Shown in pieces: positions 19,855-55,379 of a DNA stretch of 64,000 nt; the stretch's first letter is position 1; the number at the start of each line of letters is the position of its first letter. Under the pieces are notes generated by a model. The model had not been told where the DNA came from and made no database searches. It worked only from the letters and a program-made list of their open reading frames with translations. This DNA comes from Doris montereyensis (taxonomy: Eukaryota > Mollusca > Gastropoda > Nudibranchia > Dorididae): assembly GCA_037039925.1 (NCBI GenBank), contig JAXRKP010000572.1:43501-107500 (forward strand). The letters are read 5' to 3'. The translations under genes and the position numbers were made by a program.

Positions 19855-20035
19855 GTTTGAGTGTATTCCTACACTGTTTAGTTATTTGTATTACAGTGTG
19901 TGTTTCTGTATTTGTATTAAGTGTGTGTTTGAGTGTATTTGTATTAAGTGTGTGTTTGAGTGTATTTGTCCTAAAGTGTGTTTGTATTAAGTGTGTGTTT
20001 GAGTGTGTTTGTATTCTGTCTTCCTTGACTGTATA
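19855..20035. repeat. about 25-bp GT-rich tandem repeat
   Basis: gtgtgtttgagtgtatttgt followed by attaa, with irregular units. It precedes the 23-bp array. Confidence 0.75.
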
Positions 20036-20040
20036 CTTGT

Positions 20041-21520
20041 CCACCTACACTGTCTACTTTTTCCTACACTGTCTACTTCTCCCTTCCTACACTGTCTACT
20101 TCTCATTCCTACACTGTCTACTTCTCATTCCTACACTGTCTACTTCTCATTCCTACACTGTTTACTTCTCATTCCTACACTGTCTACTTCTCATTCCTAC
20201 ACTGTCTACTTCTCATTCCTACACTGTCTACTTCTCTCTTCCTACACTGTCTACTTCTCCCTTCCTACACTGTCTACTTCTCCCTTTCTACACTGTCTGC
20301 TTCTCATTCCTACACTGTCTACTTCTCTCTTCCTACACTGTCTACTTTCTCTTCCTACACTGTCTGTTTCTCCTTCCTACACTGTCTGTTTCTCTCTTCC
20401 TACTGTCTACTTCTCTTCCTACACTGTCTACTTCTCTTCCTACACTGTCTACTTCTCCTTCCTACACTGTCTACTTCTCTCTTCCTACACTGTCTACTTC
20501 TCCTTCCTACACTGTCTACTTCTCTCTTCCTACACTGTCTACTTCTCTTCCTACACTGTCTACTTCTCTCTTCCTACACTGTCTGTTTCTCCTTCCCCTA
20601 CACTGTCTGTTTCTCCTTCCTACACTGTCTGTTTCTCCTTCCTACACTGTCTACTTCTCTCTTCCTACACTGTCTGCTTCTCTCTTCCTACACTGTCTAC
20701 TTCTCTCTTCCTACACTGTCTGCTTCTCCTTCCTACACTGTCTACTTCTCTCTTCCTACACTGTTGTTTTCCTTCCTACACTGTCTGTTTCTCCTTCCTA
20801 CACTGTCTGTTTCCTTCCACTGTCTACTTCTCCCTTCCTACAACTGTCTGCTTCTCTCTTCCTACACTGTCTGTTTCTCTCTTCCTACACTGTCTGCTTC
20901 TCCTTCCTACACTGTCTACTTCTCTCTTCCTACACTGTTTCCTCCTTCCTACTGTCTGTTTCTCCTTCCTACACTGTCTGTTTCTCCTTCCTACACTGTC
21001 TACTTCTCCCTTCCTACACTGTCTGCTTCTCTCTTCCTACACTGTCTATTTCTCTCTTCCTACACTGTCTATTTCTCTCTTCCTACACTGTCTACTTCTC
21101 TCTTCCTACACTGTCTATTTCTCTCTTCCTACACTGTCTACTTCTCTCTTCCTACACTGTCTACTTCTCTCTTCCTACACTGTCTACTTCTCCTTCCTAC
21201 ACTGTCTATTTCTCTCTTCCTACACTGTCTACTTCTCTCTTCCTACACTGTCTGCTTCTTTCTTCCTACATTGTCTACTTCTCTCTTCCTACACTGTCTA
21301 CTTCTCTCTTCCTAAACACTGTCTACTTCTCTCTTTTTACACTGTCTACCCCTTCTCTCTTCCTACACTGTCCCTATTTCTCCTTCCCACTGGACTTCTC
21401 TCTTCCTACACTGTCTGCTTCTCCCATACACTGTCTACTTCTCCCTTCCTACACTGTCTGCTTTCTTTTCCTACACTGTCTGCTTCTCCCTTCCTACACT
21501 GTCTGCTTCTCCCTCCCTAC
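20041..21520. repeat. 22- to 23-bp pyrimidine-rich tandem repeat, about 65 copies
   Basis: The unit is tacttctctcttcctacact followed by gtc. Plus-strand units are mostly C and T. Several variants (ctgctt, ctgttt, ctattt) occur in runs, showing local spread of single changes. Open frames of up to 589 aa through it are artefacts. Confidence 0.95.
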
Positions 21521-21622
21521 ACGCACCTCTTTTACTGTATGTTTTGGTTATTTAGAAAAAGCCCAGGAATTTTGGACTCTCACTTATCATTGCTGTGAAA
21601 ATTCAGCTAGAATTTCCCCCTC

Positions 21623-21870
21623 TTGAACCAATCGCTATCGTAGCCGTGGACATTGTTGTTAGCTAAGAATAGTTGTTATGTTGTTTTGAGCCAATCAGCT
21701 TTTGTTGCCATGGAATTGTTGCAAGCTAAAAATATTGTATTATCTTTTTGAACAATCAGTTTAAACTCAACCCCCGCTTTCGTTATCATGAAACTGTTGT
21801 GAGCTAAGAATGTATTTTTGTCTTTTAAGCCAATCAGTTTGGACATGACACCCCACATTTCCTTCTGATC
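21623..21870. repeat. three degenerate copies of a 60- to 80-bp element
   Basis: The order (g)agccaatcag, tttcgttgccatgga, attgttgtgagctaagaat and ttttgtctttt recurs near 21640, 21700 and 21780 with strong divergence. It may be an old tandem duplication. Confidence 0.5.
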
Positions 21871-22500
21871 TACTATATGCATATATAACATGGTTATTGA
21901 CTTGCTCACTCTCTTCCTGCTGTGTGCATTTGGTTGTGAGATAATATGTGTTTGAGAATTGTCCAGGGATAAGTTGACTATACTCACATTCTGTTCACCT
22001 GCAAATATTTTGTTGTCATGCAATTGCAATGCATCACACAGTGGCAATCTTGCACAGAATTGAGAGGTAGCTTTAAAAAAGAAAAAGAAACAAACTTGAA
22101 TTAGTTTTATCTTGATTCCCCACTTATATTTGCTGTGAAATTCATTCATTAAACCTCATAACACTCCCATTACCCGAGTCCCCCCTCCTTTCGCTAGAGC
22201 CTTGGTCATTGGTTTATTTTGTCTTCTATTTTGTTACCACGCAGGACGGCCTGACCCCCAGTCTAATATTCCCTTCTTGCGCCCCCCCCCCCACCCCGAC
22301 CCCACCTTGCAGTTGTAGAGCACTTATCATAACACTTTTGAGAGCCAGAATAAAATTATCAGTCAATGTAACAGTATTTCCATAACAAGCGTTGCTGACT
22401 CCCCCCCCTAGTGTTATTTAATGTGGCCGCCTATTTATTTATAAATGTATAAATAAACACCCTTTAAAAAGAGTACATATCATAAATTGTTTTGCAAAAT
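21871..22500. other. non-coding stretch with C-rich tracts
   Basis: C-rich runs near 22278-22300 and 22400-22408, and gattaa/cattaa-type AT-rich sequence. No gene is recognised. Confidence 0.4.
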
Positions 22501-22504
22501 TAAA

Positions 22505-23640
22505 AGAAACATATAGAAGTGTATATTCAATTGTCTATTGTAAACAAGTACTTATCATAGAAGTGTAAATTCAATTGTCTATTGTAAACAAGTACTTATC
22601 ATAGAAGTGTAAATTCAATTGTCTATTGTAAACAAGTACTTATCATAGAAGTGTAAATTCAATTGTCTATTGTAAACAATAACTTATCATAGAAGTGTAT
22701 ATTCAATTGTCTATTGTAAACAAGTACTTATCATAGAAGTGTATATTCAATTGTCTATTGTAAACAAGTACTTATCATAGAAGTGTATATTCAATATTGT
22801 AAACAAGTACTTATCATAAAGTGTATATTCAATTGTCTATTGTAAACAAATACTTATCATAGAAGTGTAAATTCAATTGTCTATTGTAAACAAATACTTA
22901 TCATAGAAGTGTATATTCAATTGTCTATTGTAAACAAGTACTTATCATAGAAGTGTATATTCAATTGTCTATTGTAAACAAGTACTTATCATAGAAGTGT
23001 AAATTCAATTGTCTATTGTAAACAAATAACTTATCATAGAAGTGTATATTCAATTGTCTATTGTAAACAAGTACTTATCATAGAAGTGTAAATTCAATTG
23101 TCTATTGCAAACAAGTACTTATCATAGAAGTGTAAATTCAATTGTCTATTGTAAACAAGTACTTATCATAGAATAACAACTATTGTAAACAAGTACTTAT
23201 CATAGAAGTGTATATTCAATTGTCTAGTGTAAACATAACTTATCTAGTGTATATTCAATTGTCGAGTAAACAAATACTTATCATAGAAGTGTAATTCAAT
23301 TGTCTATTGTAAACAAATACTTATCATAGAAGTGTAAATTCAATTGTCTATTGTAAACAAGTACTTATCGTAGAAGTGTAAATTCAATTGTCTATTGTAA
23401 ACAAGTACTTATCATAGAAGTGTATTATAAACAAAACATCTAGAAGTGTATATTCAATTGTCTATTGTAAACAAGTACTTATCATAGAAGTGTATATTCA
23501 ATTGTCATTGTAAACAAATACTTATCATAGAAGTGTATATTCAATTGTCTATTGTAAACAAGTACTTATCATAGAAGTGTATATTCAATTGTAAACAAAC
23601 ACTTAGTGTAAACAAATACTTATCACTAGAAGTTGAGTAT
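22505..23640. repeat. 44-bp tandem repeat, about 26 copies
   Basis: The unit is atagaagtgtatattcaatt, then gtctattgtaaacaagtact, then tatc. Variants are tatatt/taaatt and aagtac/aaatac. The last third is irregular, with shortened units. Confidence 0.95.
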
Positions 23641-24690
23641 AATATACCATAACACTAGTGTTGTGAGTAATATTGTATAATATATCATAACACTATTGTT
23701 GCGAGTATAACATACCATAACACTAGTGTTGCGAGTGGAACATCCATAACACTATTGTTGCGAGTATAATATATCATAACACTAGTGTTGCGAGTATAAT
23801 ATACCATAACACTAGTGTTGCGAGTATAATATACCATAACACTATTGTTGCGAGTATGTATACCATAACACTAGTGTTGTGAGTACATACCATAACACTA
23901 TTGTTGCGAGGTATATACCATAACACTATTGTTGTGAGTATATACCATAACACTATTGTTGTGAGTACATACCATAACACTATTGTTGTGAGTATGTACC
24001 ATAACACTATTGTTTGTACAACCATAACACTATTGTTTTGAGTATATACCATAACACTATTGTTAAAGTATATACCATAACACTATTGTTGTGAGTATAT
24101 ACCATAACACTATTGTTGTGAGTATATACCATAACATATTGTTGTGAGTATATACCATAACACTATTGTTGTGAGTATATACCATAACACTATTGTTAAA
24201 GTACTTGATACCATAACACTATTGTTGCGAGTATATACCATAACACTATTGTTGTGAGTATATACCATAATACTATTGTTGTGAGTACATTTCATAACAC
24301 TATTGTTGTGAGTATATACCACCTTAACACTATTGTTGCCAGTATATACCATAACACTATTGTTGCGAGTATATACCATAACAGTACCATAACACTATTG
24401 TTAGTATATACCATAACACTATTGTTGGTATATACCATAACACTATTGTTGTGAGTACAGTATATTTGCCACTATTGTTGTGATATATACCATAACACTA
24501 TTGTTAGAGTATATACCATAACACTATTGATGGCTTGTACATTTGCCAATATACCTTACCATAGTCACTATTGTACATTTGAGTATATACCATAACATTG
24601 TTAAAGTCATAACACCTTGATGGCTTGTGTTATTTATAATAACACTATTGTTGTGAGTATATATCATAACACTGTTGATGCGTACATTTG
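23641..24690. repeat. 26- to 27-bp tandem repeat, about 37 copies
   Basis: The unit is accataacactattgttgtg followed by agtatat. It starts with gttgcgagtataat variants. From about 24530 it is mixed with pieces of the 51-bp repeat that follows. Confidence 0.95.
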
Positions 24691-24734
24691 TATATACCAT
24701 TTGTAAATGGCTTGTAATTTTATATTCATTCCTT

Positions 24735-25175
24735 GTTGATCAAGATACCTGTGATGGCCTTTCCTTGTCACAACATAGTATAGATCTAGAGTCCCTTGAT
24801 GGCTTTAAAATATACCTTCCATCATTGCTAAAGTCACCTTGATGGCTTGTACATTTGCCAATATACCTTTCCTCATTGTTAAAGTCACCTTGATGGCTTG
24901 CTAAAGTCACCTTTTGGCCAATAACATTTCCTCATTGCTAAAGTCACCTTGATGGCTTGTACATTTGCTAATATACCTTTCCTCATTGTTAAAGTCACCT
25001 TGATGGCTTGTACATTTATAATATGCCTTTCCTCATTGTTAAAGTCACCTTGATGGCTTGTACATTTGCCAATATACCATTTGTATACCTTTCCTCATTG
25101 TTCAAGTCCCTTGATGACTTGTATATTTGCCAATATACCTTTCCTCATTGTTCAAGTCACTTTGGTTGTTTGTAC
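24735..25175. repeat. 51-bp tandem repeat, about 8 copies
   Basis: The unit is cctttcctcattgttaaagt, then caccttgatggcttgtacat, then ttgccaatata. Two copies of the same unit occur in reverse orientation at 26315-26410. Confidence 0.9.
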
Positions 25176-26150
25176 ATTTTTGCCTTTATATACTACGGAC
25201 TAGCCTTCATATTGTTAGTCATTTCTCGTATGTATTTTCCTTTCATGAAAAGCCCTCAATATTTCTTTTAATTCTATTTTTAAATTTATTTTAACTGACC
25301 ATAATTCACTGGACCATTCAGGCTTTGTATAGATTACTCCTACCGTTGTTTTATTGCTTGCGACAAAAATTATTATTTAGCAATAAGACATTGTAATATA
25401 AATGTACTGAAACTTATTTCCGGTACTTTAACACGTTAATGTACATGAACTGTTTTCAGGTCCGTTTAGATTTATTCTTAAATGCTTTTGAGTTGAATGA
25501 ATAAGTCGATTAGACTTAGATATTGTTGAAGTTAATTCTGTTCAGAGGATGGAAATAGTCTGATCCTTAACTTCGTTTGTTTCGTTTACATAAACTTGTC
25601 ACCCCCACCCCCCCTCCCCTGATTATGTGCCTAGACGTTTGATATTATTAATGTTTACTATTTGAGAGAAGCGCTTTTACCATGTCGCTCATTACCAAAA
25701 TAAGAGGGTTTTTAATCTTCTGTATGCTCGACTTTAATTGCTTGGTCCATGAAGCAGTCATTTTTATTCCTTTATTGTCCATGTGTGATTAGATCTCAAC
25801 CCAGTGTTTGATCTTGGCTAATTTTACTCAATGCTTTGTTTTCATGGTGTAATCCTTTGCGACATGATATTGTTTCTGTTGTTATTTCCTTTTATTTTTT
25901 ACAGGAGACGGTACGATATTGTTAAGTCTGAGACAGTAAGAAATAGTTCAGTCTGATACAGACAGTGAGACATTTGAATATATTTTCTTAATAAAAATCG
26001 TTGTTGAAACTTGAACTATACAAGTCACCTGTCTTCTTCACTATCATTGGACAGCTGTGTTTGTGCGAATGTAGAGTGAGAGAGGCTTGTCAAATATGTA
26101 AACGTGTGACACAACAAAATGCCTTTTTATTGTTTTTATTGAAAATATTA
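25176..26150. other. unique AT-rich sequence, no gene recognised
   Basis: No exon with convincing splice borders or protein similarity is seen. There is a C-rich tract near 25601-25619 and an AATAAA at about 25991. Confidence 0.4.
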
Positions 26151-26314
26151 GCATATTTAAGACAGAAATGGAAGTGAGGTGGGAGGGGGCGGTGAAACAG
26201 GGGTAAAAAGAAAAGCTACGATACTCACACTTACCCCCCCTCCCCGCCCACCCCTTAGTTAAAGTCTTTGACTACTTCTGTTATTAATTTGTATTGATTA
26301 ATTTGTTATAAAAA

Positions 26315-26410
26315 GCAAATGTACAAGCCATCAAAGTGACTTTAACAATGAGGAAAAAGGTATATTGGCAAATGTACAAGCCATCAAGGTGACTTGAACG
26401 ATGAGGAAAG
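26315..26410. repeat. two inverted copies of the 51-bp unit
   Basis: Reads gcaaatgtacaagccatcaa, gtgactttaacaatgagga and so on, the reverse complement of the array at 24735-25175. It lies inside the inverted-repeat element. Confidence 0.85.
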
Positions 26411-26678
26411 ACTTTAAACCCTTAGTTTAACCATAGTTTTGCAAATATTGATAAATCAAAATAATTTATATACATTTCGCACCTTCAGTGTTAATTTTTG
26501 TCTTGATTGATACTTCCTTTCATTCATTCTCTATCATTTCTTCTTTCTAGACCCAGTGAGATATAGATCTAGTCTTATTTATCCTATGTTATCCTATTTT
26601 TAGATCCTATTTTTTCGTTCTTGTTTCCCATACTCACACGTCTCTCTCTCCCTTTCTTTCTTCCCTGCCTGTTTTCTT

Positions 26679-26860
<182 letters not shown>

Positions 26861-27353
26861 TCCTTTTATTACTTACTTATTTTCATATTTTTTATTTCAT
26901 TCTAGATCTGAACCTTCCACTCTCGCTCTTTCTTCACACCCCCTCTGCTATGTTTCTTAACATCACTGTCTTTTTCTTTCTTTCTTTCTCCTTTATGTTT
27001 TTCTTCTGACATGACATTGTGTGATGCCCGGAGGTATTACTTAGATCTAGATTCTAGATATCTCTCGTTTGTTGTCTGACGAAGGGTTATACCCGAAACG
27101 TCACGTGTTTGTTCTGTCTTTATTAGTGGAGTTGTCACTTATTGTCATATTTCGCCAACAAAATGCCGATAACATCTTTCTAATAAAAGATTAGTTAATT
27201 CAAGTTGTTTTATTTTCTATATCTTTGTTTTGTTGATGTTGTGTGTTTTTCTTGGGGGTGGGCGGGGAAGGGGGTAAGTGTGAGTATCGTAGCTTTTCTT
27301 TTTACCCCTGTTTCACCGCCCCTCCCATCTCCCTTTCATTTCTGTCTTAAATA

Positions 27354-27853
27354 GATCTAACCTCTTGTCTCATTCATTTACATTTTTGTTTGAGGTTTGT
27401 CTCTTTCCCCTTTCTACATCATGTACGAACATCACTCCCACCCTTCCCCGGCTCCCACCCAGTTACAGTACCATGTCTGAGCACGGCCGAAGACAATGTC
27501 CCTATCAATTTCTAAAGTGGCCAAAGCACGATGACAATGAACACGCATCACTAAAAATATTATGCACGAGATAGGAACTTTAGGTGTACATTCTTTGTAG
27601 AACCGGGTTACCGACCATGCATCAAAAGATTCGTGGAAAATGACGGAACTCTCAGTCTTAACTCTTCAAGCTTCAGTGATTTCAGTATTCAGTGATTATC
27701 GATCGCAATCTCTGGTTGAATGATTGAATTTATGGTCAAACATTGAATTTGATTGTATAGCCCAGTCAACGACGCGAAAACCGCTTTTGTCACAGTAATG
27801 AATGGTAAAGAGGAAAATATTCTCATCCACAAACCGAAGGGTCGTCTATCAAC
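27354..27853 (+). promoter_or_regulatory. inferred promoter and 5' UTR region of TMEM222
   Basis: Moderate CpG content around 27475-27500 and 27768-27785. An in-frame stop at 27806-27808 precedes the chosen ATG at 27854. No TATA box is obvious. The assignment is by position. Confidence 0.35.
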
Positions 27854-51683
<23,830 letters not shown>

Positions 51684-51884
51684 ACACAACACTTTGACAG
51701 ATTCATCTGGCACCACAGAGAACAAGGTCACCCGCCAGATTCTAGGCTGGTGCCTCCACTCATCATCGCACAGGCCCTTTGCTTTCAGTCATCATTGTGA
51801 CACCATTTCCTATGGAAGGATGGCCGATGCATTGATACCAAACAACATAGACAAAACAGTGAGGCAAAAGCCATGTCGAAAGTG
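51684..51884 (+). other. inferred start of the TMEM222 3' UTR
   Basis: Unique sequence after the stop codon. No clear polyadenylation signal before the next repeats. Confidence 0.4.
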
Positions 51885-51939
51885 ATGAATAATGATAATG
51901 ATAATGATAATGAAAATGATAATGATAATGATGATGATA

Positions 51940-51977
<38 letters not shown>

Positions 51978-52028
51978 AATGATAATGATAATGATAATGA
52001 TAATGATAATGATAATGATAATGATAAC
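51885..52028. repeat. (GATAAT)n and (GAT)n microsatellite
   Basis: gataat hexamers flank a pure (gat)n centre. The Asn/Asp-rich and, on the other strand, poly-Ile/Ser/His frames are artefacts. If the 3' UTR extends this far, the repeat would be transcribed. Confidence 0.95.
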
Positions 52029-52059
52029 GTAAGAGCAAACATGGAGACCAATACAAGGG

Positions 52060-52200
52060 AAAAGAAACAAAGTCTTTGGGCACTAATAGAATTAGAATTA
52101 GAATCAAACCCGCAACCACTGCCTTTTCACCCATCACCTTGTCATGAAGCATAGTTGGCTTGGTTGGTGGTGCCAAGGCCATGGCTGCCCACACTAAGTT
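52060..52200 (-). mobile_element. possible SINE fragment, minus strand
   Basis: On the minus strand, ggtgatgggtgaaaaggcag is followed by a B-box-like gcgggtttgattct. The rest does not match the other SINEs in the window clearly. Confidence 0.3.
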
Positions 52201-52289
52201 TGCACTTTTGATTTTATTGGTGCACAAAATTGTGATATATCTTTCTGTCTATTCCTTTGTATTCGTCTCATCTTTGTTTTCCTACAGGG

Positions 52290-53200
52290 CTTCAATATTA
52301 TTTCATGTCTTCATTCATTTCAATATTATTTCATGTCTTCATTCATTTCAATATTATTTCATGTCTTCATTCATTTCAATATTATTTCATGTCTTCATTC
52401 ATATCAATATTATTTCATGTCTTTATTCATTTCAATATTACTTCATGTTTTGATTCATTTCAATATTACTTCATGTCTTTATTCATTTCAATATTATTTC
52501 ATGTCTTCATTCATTTCAATATTATTTCATGTCTTTATTCATTTCAATATTATTTCATGTTTTGATTCATTTCAATATTACTTCATGTCTTCATTCATTT
52601 CATGTCTTGATTCATTTCAATATTATTTCATGTCTTGATTCATTTCAATATTATTTCATGTCTTTATTCATTTCAATATTACTTCATGTCTTCATTCATT
52701 TCAATATTATTTCATGTCTTTATTTATTTCAATATTACTTCATGTCTTGATTCATTTCAATATTATTTCACTTCCTTAGTCATTTCAATATTATTTCATG
52801 TCTTCAATCATTTCAATATTATTTCATGTCTTCATTTGTTTCAATATTATTTCATGTCTTCATTCATTTCAAAATTATTTCCTGACTTCATTCATTCCAA
52901 TATTATTTCATGTCTTCATTCTTTTCAATAATATTTCATGTCTTCATTTGTTTCAATATTGTTTTATGTCTTCATTCATTTAAAAATTATTTCATGTCTT
53001 CATTCATTTCAAAATTATTTCATGTCTTCATTCATTTCAATATTATTTCATGTCTTCATTCATTTCAAAATTATTTCATGTCTTTATTCATTTCAATGTC
53101 TTCATTCATTTCAATATTATTTCATGTCTTCATTCATTTCAATATTATTTCATGTCTTCATTCATTTCAATATTATGTAATGTCTTCATTCATTTCAATG
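52290..53200. repeat. 28-bp tandem repeat, about 32 copies
   Basis: The unit is ttcatttcaatattatttca followed by tgtcttca. Variants are ttgatt, tttatt and aaaatt. AT-rich; downstream of TMEM222. Confidence 0.95.
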
Positions 53201-53490
53201 TTACAAAGATGATGAATAAGCAAGGCATTGAGGCTGATGTTGCAGTCGGTCGCAGTAGGCAGGAAAGGGTAAATTCAAGTTAAACTTTCAATGTTGTTTT
53301 GAAATATTACAGGCCGTTGTGCAAGTTGGAATTAGTTTACACGGTCAGAGTCTGTTTTTCCAATTGAAAAAGTTGGCAGCTATGATCTTGAATCTTGATT
53401 CCATACGCAAACTTCCATACAAAGCTTTGAATTGAAAGCAGTGAAATGTTGTTTCAGTTTCCAAGTAATACGTTTGAACTTGTCTTGTAC
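53201..53490. other. unique sequence between arrays
   Basis: Nothing recognised. Confidence 0.4.
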
Positions 53491-53494
53491 TTTG

Positions 53495-54450
53495 TGTTTA
53501 CCCCATGTTTGTATTTGTATTTTACCCCATGTTTGTATTTGTGTTTTACCCCATGTTTGTATTTGTGTTTTACCCCATGTTTGTATTTGTGTTTTAGTTT
53601 TACCCCATGTTTGTATTTGTATTTTATCCAATGTTTGTATTTTGTGTTTTACCCCATGTTTGTATTTGTGTTTTACCCCATGTTTGTATTTGTGTTTTAC
53701 CCCATGTTTGTATTTGTATTTTATCCAATGTTTGTATTTGTGTTTTATGTTTGTATTTGTGTTTTATCCCATGTTTGTATTTGTGTTTTATCCAATGTTT
53801 GTATTTGTGTTTTACTCCATGTTTGTATTTGTATTTTATCCAATGTTTGTATTAATGTTTTACCCCATGTTTGTATTTTGTTTTACCCCATGTTTGTATT
53901 TGTGTTTTACCCCATGTTTGTATTTGTATTTTATCCAATGTTTGTTTGTTTTACCCCATGTTTGTATTGTGTTTTACCCCATGTTTGTATTTGTATTTTA
54001 CCCAATGTTTGTATTTGTATTTTACCCCATGTTTGTACTTGTGTTTACCCCATGTTTGTACTTGTGTTTACCCCATGTTTGTATTTGTATTTTACCCCAT
54101 GTTTGTATTTGTATTTTACCCCATGTTTGTATTTGTATTTTACCCCATGTTTGTATTTGTATTTTACCCCATGTTTGTATTTGTATTTTACCCCATGTTT
54201 GTACTTGTGTTTTACACCATGTTTGTACTTGTGTTTACCCCATGTTTGTACCTGTATTTACCCCATGTTTGTACTTGTGTTTACCCCATGTTTGTACCTG
54301 TATTTACCCCATGTTTGTACTTGTGTTTACCCCATGTTTGTACCTGTATTTACCCCATGTTTGTACTTGTGTTTACCCCATATTTGTACCTGTATTTACC
54401 CCATGTTTGTACTTGTGTTTACCCCATGTTTGTACTTGTATTTACCCCAT
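53495..54450. repeat. 25-bp tandem repeat, about 38 copies
   Basis: The unit is taccccatgtttgtatttgt plus g/attt. The right part has 24-bp units with gtacttgtgttt and gtacctgtattt alternating, a two-unit higher-order repeat. Open frames of up to 345 aa are artefacts. Confidence 0.95.
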
Positions 54451-55375
54451 ATATTTGCACCATTTGTGAAATGAGAAAAATATGGCATAATCAAGTCATG
54501 TGGAGTTTTTGAAAATGTCGTAGAATTTTCGAAAGAGTTAACTTTACTGAATGCTCGCGTTACATGCCCTGCAGAAATTCTGAAGCGAAAAACCGTATTG
54601 AACACCACACTTTACTTCTCCTTCCCATTATATTTATCCCCCCCCCCTCCCCCCATCCCCCTCGCGCCTTCCACCCTATCCGTACTATCGTATCCCACAA
54701 GAAAACCAATCTTCATCAACCTCATATAATAAATCATTACATATTTATATATAATGTATTTGTATTCGTATATTATATCTATATCTATATATATATATAT
54801 AATACATCATCTCATGATGTGAAAGATTTTTTTTTTGAAAGAGATTTTAACTTTTGTTTAAAATCTTATGGTTTACGTTTCTTTCTCGAATTCTTGCCTT
54901 TTGTTGTATGTGAGTGGTTTGGGGTGTCTTCTGACAGGGAAATGGCTTCTTGGTATGTTTTATTTTTGTTTTTTGTTCATGTTATTGTGTACTTACACCC
55001 CAAAAAATGTATTACGGTTTCTAAAACACCAATTTTGATTGATTTATTTGCAATGTATATAGATGTGACGTCATAGACTTTGAATTTTAAATTAAATGAC
55101 ACTTGACTTTTTTACTTTGATGTGTTGGAGTTTTACTGATTTGTTGCCATTTGCTTTTTGTTTACAAAACTGAAATGATGAACAGTAGTGTGAAGCTCAA
55201 TAGTTTTCATCAACCATTGTTGGGATGGGGAGGGGGAGTGTACAGAACTGGGATGGGGGGGGTGGCAGCGTTGATATGGGGTGCGTGGATTGGATGGGGG
55301 AGGGGGATCCCAACAACTAAATCCTGTCTGACCTGCACTGATATCAAGATTATTTGCTACACTGCCAACATCAAA
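54451..55375. other. mixed non-coding stretch
   Basis: C-rich run near 54640-54662, (AT)n near 54770-54802 and G-rich segments near 55220-55310. AATAAA occurs at about 54727. The right part may be the 3' end of the hAT-like element, but no terminal repeat is seen. Confidence 0.4.
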
Positions 55376-55379
55376 TGAT

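Noticed and set aside
20003..21626. Ser/Leu/Phe-rich frames of 531 and 589 aa
   Set aside because: Pyrimidine-rich 23-bp array read in several frames; no signal of a membrane protein family beyond the repetition.
51873..52154. Asp/Asn-rich acidic protein
   Set aside because: It is a translation of the (GATAAT)n/(GAT)n microsatellite downstream of TMEM222.
53432..54512. Cys/Val/Leu/Pro-rich frames up to 345 aa
   Set aside because: Artefacts of the 25-bp array; two overlapping frames give the same type of peptide.
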